Assembly: GCA_900469445.1 (NCBI GenBank)
Contig: UBXM01000052.1
Coordinates: forward strand, 1-57,984
DNA: 57,984 nucleotides
From: Hyphomicrobiales bacterium
GTDB taxonomy: Bacteria > Pseudomonadota > Alphaproteobacteria > Rhizobiales > Rhizobiaceae
Direction: 5' to 3'
The position numbers and the translations under genes were made by a program. The stretch's first letter is position 1, and each line of letters starts with the position of its first letter. Below are positions 34,873 to 43,912 of this stretch, in pieces. The notes beneath the pieces were generated by a model that saw only the letters and a list, made by a program, of their open reading frames with translations, was not told the origin of the DNA and searched no databases.

Positions 34873-35354
34873 GCAGCTTCACTTTCCTTGTCGTGAGCTT
34901 TCTCGGGGAAGAGGGCATCCAGCTCGATCAGGCAGATCATCCGCGTGTCGATTGCCAGGATTCCCCTCGCGTATTGCTTTTCCAGGTCCGAAGAGATTTC
35001 CGGGACCGGCTGGATATTATCGTCGGTAATCGTAAGGATATCGGAAACGGCCTCAACCAGCAGACCGACAACCTTGCTCTTGACCTGGGCAACGATGATG
35101 ACATGGCGGGCCGTCGGCTCCGCTTGCTTCATGCCCAGTCGCGCCGACATGTCGATAATCGGCAAAACCGCCCCACGCAGGTTGATCACGCCCATGACGT
35201 AAGGCGGGGCGTGCGGCATCGGGGTGGCTTGCGTCCATCCGCGGATCTCGCGGACGGACATGATGTTCACGCAAAATTCCTGATCGCCGATCCGGAAGGC
35301 GATGAGCTCCCGGCTTCCTTGCGAGAGAGACTTTACGGCATAAGATACGCTCAT
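34869..35354 (-). CDS. cheW: chemotaxis coupling protein CheW
   Basis: A 161-residue single CheW domain (FRIGDQEFCVNIMSVREIRG, VINLRGAVLPIIDMSARLGM, VGLLVEAVSDIL). It bridges receptors and CheA. It begins eight bases after the cheA stop and overlaps cheR by four bases. Confidence 0.96.
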   Translation of the reverse strand: MSVSYAVKSLSQGSRELIAFRIGDQEFCVNIMSVREIRGWTQATPMPHAPPYVMGVINLRGAVLPIIDMSARLGMKQAEPTARHVIIVAQVKSKVVGLLVEAVSDILTITDDNIQPVPEISSDLEKQYARGILAIDTRMICLIELDALFPEKAHDKESEAA

Positions 35355-35362
35355 CGACCCAG

Positions 35363-37585
35363 TTATCCTGCTGCTGCGAGCGACATTTCAGGCTTCAACG
35401 ACTGGCCGCGCGAAGCACCCACAACGGCATCGACGTCGAGGATGAGAGCCACGCGACCATCGCCGAGAATGGTCGCCGCAGCGATACCCGGAACGTGGGT
35501 GTAGTTCGCTTCAAGCGACTTGATGACGACCTGACGCTGTCCCTGGATGGCATCGACCATGAGGGCCCGCTGACCGCCGCCTTCGGATTCGACCAGCAGT
35601 GCCACGCCTTCGACCGGATTGGCCTGGTTGGCGCGGAAGTTGAGGATACGACCGACATCTACGAGCGGGCAGAACGAGTTGCGGATGGAGATCAACCGCT
35701 GGTTCGCACCGAAGGAATGGATGGCGGAAGCTTCAGGCTGAAGCGTTTCGACGATCGCCGTCAAAGGCACGACCAGCGTCTGGCCGGCAACGGTGACGAC
35801 CATGCCGTCGAGAACGGCGAGCGTCAGCGGCAGGCTCATGGTGAAGGTTGAGCCGAGACCCGGACGCGAGGAGATCGAGATACGACCGCCGAGTGCCTGG
35901 ATCGAACGCTTGACGACGTCCATGCCGACGCCACGGCCGGAAATGTCGGAGATCTTGTCGGCGGTCGAGAAGCCCGGCGCGAAGATCAGGTTGTCGATTT
36001 CCTCGTCCGACAGGTTGGCATCGGGCGAGATGAGATCGTTGTCGATCGCCTTCTGCTTGACGCGCTCACGGTTGATACCGCCGCCATCGTCGATCAGCTC
36101 GATCAGGATACGGCCGGAACGGTGCTTTGCCGACAGCTTGATCGTGCCTTCCGGATCCTTGCCCGCGGCCTCGCGCTTTTCGGGGCTCTCGATGCCGTGG
36201 TCGACGGCATTACGGATCATGTGGGTCAGCGGTTCGGCGATCTTGTCGATGACCGTCTTGTCGACTTCGGTGTTTTCACCTTCGGTGACGAGGCGGATCT
36301 GCTTGCCGACCATGTCGGCCACTTCGCGGACGATACGCGACATGCGCTGGAAGACCGGCTTGACCGGCTGCGCACGGATGGCCATGACCGAATCCTGGAT
36401 CTCGCGGGTGAGCTGCTGCAGCTCTTCGAGACCCATGTTGATGTTCGATGTGCCGTTGGTATCGTTTTCGACGACGCTCTGGGAGAGCATGGCCTGGTTG
36501 ATGACAAGCTCGCCGACGAGGTTGATCAGGCGGTCGACGCGATCGAGATCGACGCGGATCGTCTGACCGGCGGAAGATGCCGCGGCAACGGCGTTGTTCT
36601 GGGTCGCCGCTGCTGCGGCTGCAGCCGCACTTTCCTTCTTTTCAACCGCGGCATTAACGGCCTTGGCAACACTCGAAACGGCTTCGACGGCAGCGACAGC
36701 TTTCGGCTGCGGCTCGACGATCTCGGCCGGCTCTTCGTCGAGTGCGGAAAGATCGAACGGCACCGGGACCATCGGCAGCTCTTCGTCCGCCGACACTTCC
36801 GCCAGCTTGACCTCAAGCTCGCAATCCCATTCGGCAAATTCGAAGACCGCCCGAACTTCATCTTCGGACTTCGGCGTGGTGATGGAGATTTTCCAGCCGA
36901 AATAGGAGGCTTCCGGATCCATGCTTTCCAGCGCCGGCAGCTGGTCCGTGTCGCAGGCAATGCTCATCTCGCCGAGGCGGGACAAATCCCTGAGCAGAAG
37001 CGCAGCTTCGTTGCCCTTGGCGTAAAGCTCACGCGCCGGCTTGAAGGTCACTTCGTAGGTGAACTGCTCAACCGCATCCTCTTCTTCACCAAAACCGTCG
37101 AAGGTGAAGGGGATCGGCTGGAAACCGCTATCGTCGGTCGGCGTGGCCGCAGGGGCAGCGGCGGGTTTTGCGGCCTTGGGTGCCTCGGCTGCCGGCGGTG
37201 CTTCGCCGTTTGCCAATGCTTCCAGTTCCTTGACCAGTCCGCGCGTACGGCTTTCCTCGACGCTGCCGCCATCACGCGAGCAGGTGACGAGGTCGGCGAG
37301 CACGTCGGCCGACCTGAGCATGACCTTCAGGACATCCTGGTTCGGTTCCAGCTTGTTGGAGCGCACGCAATCCAGTGTCGTCTCGAAGACGTGGGCAAAG
37401 GCCACGAGCTCTTCCAGACCGAAAGCGCCAGCACCTCCCTTGATGGAATGAACGGCGCGGAAAACGGCGTTGACCGTTTCGGGATCGCGATCCCCATCGT
37501 TCAGCTTGAGAAGACCGGATTCCAGTTCAGCGAGCTGTTCTTCGCATTCCTGAAAGAAGATCTCTTTGATTTCGTTCATATCCAT
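35363..37585 (-). CDS. cheA: chemotaxis histidine kinase CheA
   Basis: A 740-residue kinase: HPt domain (1-125, phosphoacceptor His46 in AVHSIKGGAG), a linker and phosphoacceptor-binding region with Pro/Ala-rich stretches, a dimerisation helix pair (about 345-410), the HATPase domain (N box IRNAVDHGIE; DDGGGINRE; FSTADKISDISGRGVGMDVV) and a C-terminal CheW-like domain. It phosphorylates CheY1, CheY2 and CheB under receptor control. The Ala-rich stretch around 310-325 is low complexity. Confidence 0.97.
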   Translation of the reverse strand: MDMNEIKEIFFQECEEQLAELESGLLKLNDGDRDPETVNAVFRAVHSIKGGAGAFGLEELVAFAHVFETTLDCVRSNKLEPNQDVLKVMLRSADVLADLVTCSRDGGSVEESRTRGLVKELEALANGEAPPAAEAPKAAKPAAAPAATPTDDSGFQPIPFTFDGFGEEEDAVEQFTYEVTFKPARELYAKGNEAALLLRDLSRLGEMSIACDTDQLPALESMDPEASYFGWKISITTPKSEDEVRAVFEFAEWDCELEVKLAEVSADEELPMVPVPFDLSALDEEPAEIVEPQPKAVAAVEAVSSVAKAVNAAVEKKESAAAAAAAATQNNAVAAASSAGQTIRVDLDRVDRLINLVGELVINQAMLSQSVVENDTNGTSNINMGLEELQQLTREIQDSVMAIRAQPVKPVFQRMSRIVREVADMVGKQIRLVTEGENTEVDKTVIDKIAEPLTHMIRNAVDHGIESPEKREAAGKDPEGTIKLSAKHRSGRILIELIDDGGGINRERVKQKAIDNDLISPDANLSDEEIDNLIFAPGFSTADKISDISGRGVGMDVVKRSIQALGGRISISSRPGLGSTFTMSLPLTLAVLDGMVVTVAGQTLVVPLTAIVETLQPEASAIHSFGANQRLISIRNSFCPLVDVGRILNFRANQANPVEGVALLVESEGGGQRALMVDAIQGQRQVVIKSLEANYTHVPGIAAATILGDGRVALILDVDAVVGASRGQSLKPEMSLAAAG

Positions 37586-37601
37586 CGGAGGAATTCCCGT
37601 T

Positions 37602-37967
37602 TCAGGCGGTTACACGCTCGATCGCATCAATCAATTTTGCCGGATCGAAAGGCTTGACGATCCAGCCGGTCGCACCGGCCTGACGCGCCCGGTTCTTCTT
37701 TTCCGCATCGCTTTCCGTGGTCAGAACCAGGATCGGAACGGCACGATACTTGTCGTTGCGGCGCACGCCCTCGATGAAGCCGAAGCCATCGAGACGCGGC
37801 ATATTGATGTCGGTGACGATGACATCCGGGTTGCAGCCTTCGAGAACCTCGAGACCTTCGATGCCGTCTTCTGCCTGGATCGTCTCAAAACCTGCGTTGT
37901 TGAGGGTCACCAGAAGCATGTTCCGGATTGTCCGTGAATCATCCACGGTCAGCACTTTTTTCTTCAT
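37602..37967 (-). CDS. cheY1: response regulator CheY1, probable phosphate sink
   Basis: A 121-residue receiver with DD9-10, phosphoacceptor Asp53 (VIVTDINMPRLDG), Thr in VLTTES and Lys in WIVKPF. In two-CheY rhizobia the copy upstream of cheA drains phosphate from CheY2 through CheA. CheS, encoded two bases upstream, is proposed to speed this. Confidence 0.93.
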   Translation of the reverse strand: MKKKVLTVDDSRTIRNMLLVTLNNAGFETIQAEDGIEGLEVLEGCNPDVIVTDINMPRLDGFGFIEGVRRNDKYRAVPILVLTTESDAEKKNRARQAGATGWIVKPFDPAKLIDAIERVTA

Positions 37968-37969
37968 TG

Positions 37970-38263
37970 CTAGATCTCCTTAGCAACCAAATTGGCTTCG
38001 CTGATACCGATCAGCTGCATCGTCGTTTCAAAGGCGTCGGATGCCTTTTCGACGAGAAATGACTTATTGTCGGCCTGCCATGCGGCAGCACCGGCAACCA
38101 GAACCTGAACGCATTGCACACCGGCACGCTCCACCGCCGAAGCATCGATCACGATGTTCTTGCCGCGCATGGACATGAGCTGGCCATGCAGCACCGATGC
38201 TTCGTTGAGGTCGAGAACGGGCGCGAGCGCCAGTTTTCCCGATGCGGCCTTCCTTGCAGCCAT
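37970..38263 (-). CDS. cheS: CheS, small STAS-domain protein
   Basis: A 97-residue STAS-type protein (LAPVLDLNEASVLHGQLMSM, IVIDASAVERAGVQCVQVLV). In Sinorhizobium the equivalent orf2 product, CheS, binds CheA and promotes loss of phosphate from CheY1. Its ATG overlaps the icpA stop by one base. The Ser in the DAS motif corresponds to the regulatory serine of anti-sigma antagonists, but no kinase partner is visible. Confidence 0.85.
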   Translation of the reverse strand: MAARKAASGKLALAPVLDLNEASVLHGQLMSMRGKNIVIDASAVERAGVQCVQVLVAGAAAWQADNKSFLVEKASDAFETTMQLIGISEANLVAKEI

Positions 38264-39879
38264 CAGCGTATTCCTTGCCGTTTGTAAAAGGGTTGCGCCT
38301 CGGTTTCAGCCGATGCGTGATATCGATCGGTCAGCGCGCCGGCTGCCGTCTGGCCTGCCACGGGGCGCTCCACGGAGCCGCGTTCGCTATTCCGCTGGCG
38401 GGCGATGCGGAATTCGCGCACCGTCTGGCCCAGTTCGAGAATGACGGTATGCAGTTCGTCGGCGCTTTCGCCGGTATTGCGGGCGAAGCTCGCATTCGCG
38501 CCGATCTCGTGGCTGAGCGAACCAATTTCCGAGGTGACGCGGTTCAACCCATCGGCCTGTTCGACCGTGCGGCGGGCAACGCCGGTAATCGCGTCATTGA
38601 TTTCGCCGACCTGCCGGACGATGCCGCCGATCGCGGCCTGGGTGCGGTGGACCATGTCGACGCCTGCGCCAACTTGGCTCTTGGTGCCGGTGACCAGCGT
38701 CTTGATCTCGCGAGCCGCATCGGCGGAACGCTGGGCAAGCGCCCTCACCTCCTGCGCGACGACGGCAAATCCACGGCCGCTGTCGCCGGCGCGGGCGGCC
38801 TCGATCCCGGCATTGAGAGCCAGAAGATTGGTCTGGAAAGCGATCTCGTCGATGACGCCGATAATCTCTCCGATCTTTTCAGCCGAAGTCTCGATGTCGG
38901 TCATGGCGCTGATCGCCCGGCCGACGATCTGGCCGCTTTCCTCGACGGAGCGCTGGGTTGCGACAGCAGCAGTTTCAGCCGCCGACGTGCCTGCAACGCT
39001 TTCCTTGACGAGCGCGGACAGCTGGTGGAGATCGTCGTGTACCGACTGCGCCCGGCGTGCCTGGTCTTCGGAAGCGGCGGCGAAGGTCGAGGCGTTGCGC
39101 GCCATGGCCTCGGTCAGGCCGACGGCCTGCATGCCGGCATTGTCGATGACGCCGACCGAAGAGCGCATGCCGCCGATTGCATTCGACAGGAGATCCGCCA
39201 GTTCGCGGTAGGCTTCCGGTACGTCGTCCGGCAGAGCTGCCGTCAGATCGCGCTCGGCGAGCGCACCGATGACAGCGGCAAAGGTATCGACCGCTTCAGC
39301 CTGATCGGCAGTGCGTTGGTCGGCGAGCGCCCGCTGATGCTTCTGCCTGAGTTCGTTGAAACGGAGCGAGACGGCGATCTCGACATCGACCATGACCAGA
39401 CGCAGGATGGCGGCGAGCAGGTCCCTCAGTTCCTGTTCGCGCCTGCGTGCGCCGGGAAGGAATGAGCGCGGCGCGAAATCCTCGACCGCGCCGAGCACGA
39501 GATGTTCGAGCATCACCGAATGGCCGGCAATGTGCCAGCGCGGGTCGAGCCCCATGCGGCTTTCGGTATCCGAGAGAACCTTGACGCGATCCGCATAAAG
39601 CGCGTCGAAGCGTGCGTCGGTGAGCACCGCCCAGTGGGAGGCCTGAAGATCGTTCAGGCGGTCGACCTGCTGTTCGGTTTCAAAATGGCTGGAGGCTTCG
39701 GGAGAGGACTGCAGGCGCTGAAAGAGATCGCGCAGACCGTTCTTCAGATGCCCTTCGAGCCGGGGGCGACAGCGGCGGAGCAGGTCGCACAGGTCGCCGT
39801 CGAGACCGGCAAATGCCAGTCTATCGCCAAGGCTGCCTGCCTGGCGACGTCGAACCTGTTCGCTTGGCGTGTCCTGCAC
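38263..39879 (-). CDS. icpA: soluble chemoreceptor with protoglobin-like sensor domain (IcpA type)
   Basis: A 538-residue cytoplasmic methyl-accepting protein with no membrane segment. Residues about 55-180 resemble a globin-coupled sensor: a helix ending in ADRVK, then RMGLDPRWHIAGH at 108-120, followed by SVMLEHLVLGAVEDF. The position of the haem-ligating proximal His (four before the Gly of the RIG-type motif) is Glu106 here. The rest is an MCP signalling domain with the hairpin tip EIAFQTNLLALNAGIEAARA. There is no C-terminal CheR-docking pentapeptide. GTG at 39877-39879 is chosen because GGGGAC lies upstream; a start 32 codons earlier would add unrelated sequence. It leads the che operon. 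Confidence 0.88.
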   Translation of the reverse strand: MQDTPSEQVRRRQAGSLGDRLAFAGLDGDLCDLLRRCRPRLEGHLKNGLRDLFQRLQSSPEASSHFETEQQVDRLNDLQASHWAVLTDARFDALYADRVKVLSDTESRMGLDPRWHIAGHSVMLEHLVLGAVEDFAPRSFLPGARRREQELRDLLAAILRLVMVDVEIAVSLRFNELRQKHQRALADQRTADQAEAVDTFAAVIGALAERDLTAALPDDVPEAYRELADLLSNAIGGMRSSVGVIDNAGMQAVGLTEAMARNASTFAAASEDQARRAQSVHDDLHQLSALVKESVAGTSAAETAAVATQRSVEESGQIVGRAISAMTDIETSAEKIGEIIGVIDEIAFQTNLLALNAGIEAARAGDSGRGFAVVAQEVRALAQRSADAAREIKTLVTGTKSQVGAGVDMVHRTQAAIGGIVRQVGEINDAITGVARRTVEQADGLNRVTSEIGSLSHEIGANASFARNTGESADELHTVILELGQTVREFRIARQRNSERGSVERPVAGQTAAGALTDRYHASAETEAQPFYKRQGIR

Positions 39880-40253
39880 CAGAAGTCGTCCCCAAAAACC
39901 ACACAAGCCGAGAAATTCGGCGCGAAAGAAGCCATGCCTGTCAGGGACTGGGAGGACGTGGAATGCCCGGCACACAGGATATGATCCCGTGCCGTGCGAA
40001 CGCGGTCACCGCAGTTTTCCCGACTTTTCAAGATTGGATACCGGATTCAAACCGGTACAGCTTTGGCGGCTTCATGCCTTGGTGAGCAGACCGCAGTCGT
40101 CCCATTTCGCCGTATAGCCCAATTTGTATGGTTAATTCCTTGCGCGAAGGTTAATGGACGGTGGATATCGGCCGTTTTGCTACAGAACTGCAGTAAACAG
40201 GCACGGTATCGAAGCACCGCTCAAAAAAGACTGCAAGCAAAGGTTTTGGCGTA
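39880..40253. other. upstream region of the che operon
   Basis: No gene is seen. It contains the late-gene motif (40041-40077), two GGTTAAT direct repeats flanking CCTTGCGCGAAGG (about 40130-40156), and a GC-rich leader of about 160 nt to the icpA start. The end of the TPR gene at 40254 is transcribed towards it. Confidence 0.6.
40041..40077 (-). promoter_or_regulatory. late-gene composite motif upstream of the che operon
   Basis: Minus-strand order: GGCATGAAGC (core 40069-40077), 13 nt, CCGG (40052-40055), 7 nt, CCGG (40041-40044). Layout and spacing match the flagellin elements, but it lies 162 nt from the icpA start rather than about 30. This favours a transcriptional over a translational role. 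Confidence 0.6.
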
Positions 40254-42584
40254 TCAGTTATTGCGATCTGTGAGATCAGCAATCGCCCTCAAGCCGTCCT
40301 TGTTGCCGAGGTCGGCCAAGGCCTGAAAAATCCGCATGGCCTCGCCCTGATGGCCGATATTCATGAGGGCATATCCGCGCAGGCTCATCAGGTCGGTCTG
40401 TTCAGGAACGATCTGGGCCCGCTGGTCGAGTGCGATCAGGGTTTCCCTGTAACGCGCCGACTTGAATGAATTGACCGCACGGTCAGCGAGAATGGAGGCC
40501 TGAAGCTCGACGGCGCGGGTATTGTTCTGCGGTGCGATAGTGGCGGCAGCCGCCGCCTTGTCGGTGAGACCAACCCGCAGATAGGCAAGGCTCTTGCCGT
40601 AAGCGGCATCGGAACGAGCCGCCTGAGACGAGGCTGCCGTCGCCACATCGAATGCCTGCGCTGCTTCCAGCGGGCGATTGAGATCCATCAGGCACCAGCC
40701 GCGGGCAAGCGCCTGTTCGGGCGAAAGCTGGCGAGGGTCGACCGTCGAGGCGCAACCTCTATGAACCGGAGCGCTGCGCGTGGCACGCGACACGCGCGGC
40801 GCCGGTCGCTCCACCGGCACCGGCCGGTAGGTCTCGGTGGCAGGTGCGGGCTGTCGGACATAGGTCTGCCGTTGCGGCTGAGGCTGCATCTGCTGCTGGG
40901 GAACCGGATATTGCTGGGCCTGCTGCTGTTGCGACGGTGGCGTGAGCTGCGAAAGGTAATCCTGCCCCTGCAATCGGCGGCGATCATCCTCACCAAGATT
41001 GGCGATGCGATCGGACCTGCCGGCCCAGCTGCGCTGGATTGCTGCGACACCGGCCCGGTCACCCAGGTCGTTGCGGCTCAGAACAAGACCATATGCGGAA
41101 GGCTCGTCGTCCGGTTTCCAGGTCAGGGCCGCGGCGAACCATTGAGCGGCGGTCGCGGGCTGGCGCATGTAGCGCGCATACCAGCCGAACTGCTGGGCCG
41201 CGGCGGCATCCTTCGTCTCGATGACGACCGGCGCCATGCGCGACAGAACCTCTTCCTGCAGGATCGGCGGAGGATCGAGGGCCAAGAGGTTTGCGACGGC
41301 GGCCATGTAGGCGGCCTTGGAACCGGGCGAACTGTCACGCCATTTGTAGAGGACGTTTTCGGCCTCGAGCGGAGACTTCTGCCGTGTCAGCGTCAAAGCG
41401 AGGCCTTCGGCGGCGAAGGCCGTGTCTTCCTTGGTAAAGGCCTTGCGGAACCAGCGCTCGGCACCGCCGAGATTGTCACGTCGATAATAATACCAGCCGA
41501 GCAGCAGCGCATCGGACGCCAACTCATCCTTTTCAGCCAGTCTTTCCAGCCGTGTCAGATATTTGTCGGCGACGACGAGCTTCGGATCGGTATTGCCTTC
41601 GCCTACCAGACGGCGGGCGAGATCATCACGCAGGCTTTCGAATTCAGGCTGCCCGTCCGCGCCGGTGCGCTCCTTCGACAGCAGTTCTTCGATCATGTCC
41701 GGCGATAGCAATTCGCTCGCCTTCTGCACCGTGGCCAGTCGCTCCGGCGGATTGTCGCAATTGCTGAGCACATAAAGATAGGCATCGCGCGCCCGCGGCT
41801 TGCGGTCGGTATCGGCAAAGGCTTCGGCCAAACGCCACAGCACATCGACTTCGCTGCAGGTCAACAGCGTCGGGTTTTCAGCGGCGATGCGGATGACCTC
41901 GTCATAGGTCTTTGCATCGGATGCCGCCGTCAACCGCGTACGGGCCTCGGCAAGCTTCAGCCGATCCAAGAGATCGGCCGGTGGCTGCCAGCTCGGCTCC
42001 GCCGCCTGCCGATCGGAGATAGCCTTGCGCACATCGGCATAACGCGCCTGCGCATAAAGCTGCCACATGTTTTCCAGCTGCGGATCGGTCGTCGGGCGCG
42101 CGGCCAGCGGATCGGCCGGCGGCGTCCAGTTGGGATAAAGTGCGCGCAGACGGGAGATTTCGGCCCGAAGTCTTGCCGTATCGCCCCGGGCAGCAAAATA
42201 GCGCAAAGCGCTTTCATCGACCTGCGGGGCGGCGGCCGCCGGTTGGGCTGCCTGTGCCGGCGCCGATGGTTGGGTTTGCGGCTGGTTCTGGAATTGCTGC
42301 GAGATCTGGGCGGTTTGCGTGTCTGTCGCCGGAAGGAGTTGTGCCGGAGTTGGGGATTGCGCGATGACCAGCGACGGGCGTCCGGACCTCTGATCCGCAG
42401 AAGATGTCGCCTGCAGGCGATTCGTACGGGCTGCGTCTTCCACTGCAGTACCGGACAACGCCGAATCACCTGCCGTCAACGAACCAGTAATCTGGCTGAA
42501 GTCGACTTCAGACGTTCGTTTGTAAGCGATCAATGCCGCTACGGCTATGCCAAAAGCCGCAACTGAGATCAGCGAAAACCGCAT
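40254..42584 (-). CDS. TPR-repeat protein, probably cellulose-synthesis associated (BcsK-like)
   Basis: A 776-residue protein with an N-terminal hydrophobic anchor or signal (4-22), a Gln/Pro/Ala-rich region (about 60-130), and helical TPR-type repeats through most of the rest, broken by a second Gln/Pro-rich stretch (about 545-610, QQQQAQQYPVPQQQMQPQPQ). Divergence from bcsN suggests the role of the BcsK TPR component described for rhizobial cellulose loci, which replaces the TPR part of BcsC; there is no outer-membrane barrel. The ATG at 42584 has GGGG five bases upstream; a GTG two codons earlier is possible. Function is inferred from layout and neighbours. Confidence 0.6.
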   Translation of the reverse strand: MRFSLISVAAFGIAVAALIAYKRTSEVDFSQITGSLTAGDSALSGTAVEDAARTNRLQATSSADQRSGRPSLVIAQSPTPAQLLPATDTQTAQISQQFQNQPQTQPSAPAQAAQPAAAAPQVDESALRYFAARGDTARLRAEISRLRALYPNWTPPADPLAARPTTDPQLENMWQLYAQARYADVRKAISDRQAAEPSWQPPADLLDRLKLAEARTRLTAASDAKTYDEVIRIAAENPTLLTCSEVDVLWRLAEAFADTDRKPRARDAYLYVLSNCDNPPERLATVQKASELLSPDMIEELLSKERTGADGQPEFESLRDDLARRLVGEGNTDPKLVVADKYLTRLERLAEKDELASDALLLGWYYYRRDNLGGAERWFRKAFTKEDTAFAAEGLALTLTRQKSPLEAENVLYKWRDSSPGSKAAYMAAVANLLALDPPPILQEEVLSRMAPVVIETKDAAAAQQFGWYARYMRQPATAAQWFAAALTWKPDDEPSAYGLVLSRNDLGDRAGVAAIQRSWAGRSDRIANLGEDDRRRLQGQDYLSQLTPPSQQQQAQQYPVPQQQMQPQPQRQTYVRQPAPATETYRPVPVERPAPRVSRATRSAPVHRGCASTVDPRQLSPEQALARGWCLMDLNRPLEAAQAFDVATAASSQAARSDAAYGKSLAYLRVGLTDKAAAAATIAPQNNTRAVELQASILADRAVNSFKSARYRETLIALDQRAQIVPEQTDLMSLRGYALMNIGHQGEAMRIFQALADLGNKDGLRAIADLTDRNN

Positions 42585-42829
42585 CTGCACCCCGGTCCCT
42601 GTCTATCCAGATCTATTGGCCCGCGCACACAAGCCCACATTTGAACTGCAATTGGTTAAAGAATGAGGGGATATGGTTAACGAACAATTTAGATTTCGCC
42701 GGTAGTTAAGAATTCACGAATAAGCAAAGGTGACTCGATCTCTGTTTGCCGCCTCGACAAAGGCGGAACGGTGACCCTCGCAGAAAGCGGGCAATGAGTA
42801 ATGAGTGTCTGCCCCAGGACTGGATTTCG

Positions 42830-43873
42830 ATGACGGACAGGCACTCTATTCATATGCGATCGACACGGCGGAGCATCCGACCGGGACTAGCGGCCCTTCT
42901 CGGTATCGCCTCGCTGACGCTGGTCGGCTGCGGCGGAAAACCGATCCAGTCCGAGGCCTTCATCAAGAATGTGCCGGCGGAACAGGCTATGGTCATGCCG
43001 CCACCGGCCGGTCCCGGTATCGTCAGCATCATCGAGCGACGTTTCAACAACGCGATCAGCCAGGACATTCACCTGGTGACCGACGCATCCACGCCTGGCC
43101 AGAACATGCTGAAGGTCCAGCTCTTCGGTACCGAAAGCGCCTTCCGTCACGCCGATAACAGCCTTGGCATGTCATCTATTACCGAAAGCAAGATCTCTTC
43201 GGAAATGCGGCAGTCGCTGCCGCGGGTCGCCATGTCCAAGTCGCAGTTCTACGTGCAGAACGCCTATGGCCCGTTCGGATATGCTTTCGGCCGCGGCAGA
43301 GGTTCAGACCTTTGCCTTTATGCCTGGCAGCAGATCCGCACCCGCAACCAGGGCACGCCCTTCGCCAATTACGGTGTGATCCAGATCAGGCTTCGGACCT
43401 GCGAGGCGAATGCCACGGAAGCAAAACTTCTTTCGGTGATGTATAATTTCACGATCAACGCCTCGGTCGATGCACTGGGCTGGAACCCCTATGGCGCAAA
43501 CCGCCAGTTCAATTCCGCGGTCGGCACCACCGGCGCGCCGATCTATCCGCGCCCGGCCTCTTCCGAGCCGATCGTCCAGACACTGCCGCCACGCCAGACC
43601 GTTTCCTATGCGCCAAGGGTTCAGGTGCGCCGCGCTCAGCCGGCTCCTCAGCCCGTGGCGCAGCCGGTTGTCCAGCCACAGCTCGAACCACGCGGCCCAC
43701 GCGTGCCCTCGCCCACCGGCAGCGGCTATTCATCCGTTACAGGCCGCACGTCCGACGGCGACATCACGCCCAACTCATCATCCGGAACGGCCGTACCGGC
43801 GGCCCAGAGGGTGACTGTTCCATCTCCGACCTGTAGCATTGCAAGCGACGGAGCAGATGTTGTCTGCCGCTAA
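42830..43873 (+). CDS. bcsN: cellulose biosynthesis lipoprotein BcsN
   Basis: A protein of about 347 residues with a lipoprotein signal ending in the lipobox LVGC, a conserved middle domain (SIIERRFNNAISQDIHLVTD, NAYGPFGYAFGRGRGSDLCL, then IQIRLRTCEA) and a Pro/Gln/Arg-rich disordered tail. BcsN is a small-family protein found before bcsA in Rhizobiales; its exact role is not established. Start choice is uncertain: ATG codons at 42794, 42830 and 42854 are in frame; 42830 has AGGA upstream and leaves a normal signal. bcsA follows after 39 bases. Confidence 0.75.
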   Translation: MTDRHSIHMRSTRRSIRPGLAALLGIASLTLVGCGGKPIQSEAFIKNVPAEQAMVMPPPAGPGIVSIIERRFNNAISQDIHLVTDASTPGQNMLKVQLFGTESAFRHADNSLGMSSITESKISSEMRQSLPRVAMSKSQFYVQNAYGPFGYAFGRGRGSDLCLYAWQQIRTRNQGTPFANYGVIQIRLRTCEANATEAKLLSVMYNFTINASVDALGWNPYGANRQFNSAVGTTGAPIYPRPASSEPIVQTLPPRQTVSYAPRVQVRRAQPAPQPVAQPVVQPQLEPRGPRVPSPTGSGYSSVTGRTSDGDITPNSSSGTAVPAAQRVTVPSPTCSIASDGADVVCR

Positions 43874-43912
43874 CCTGTCGTTTCGCCTCCTGTTTTCATT
43901 GGGGTAGCCGTC

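Noticed and set aside
36122..37657. 511-codon open frame antisense to cheA
   Set aside because: Shadow of cheA; the cheA strand has all kinase motifs.
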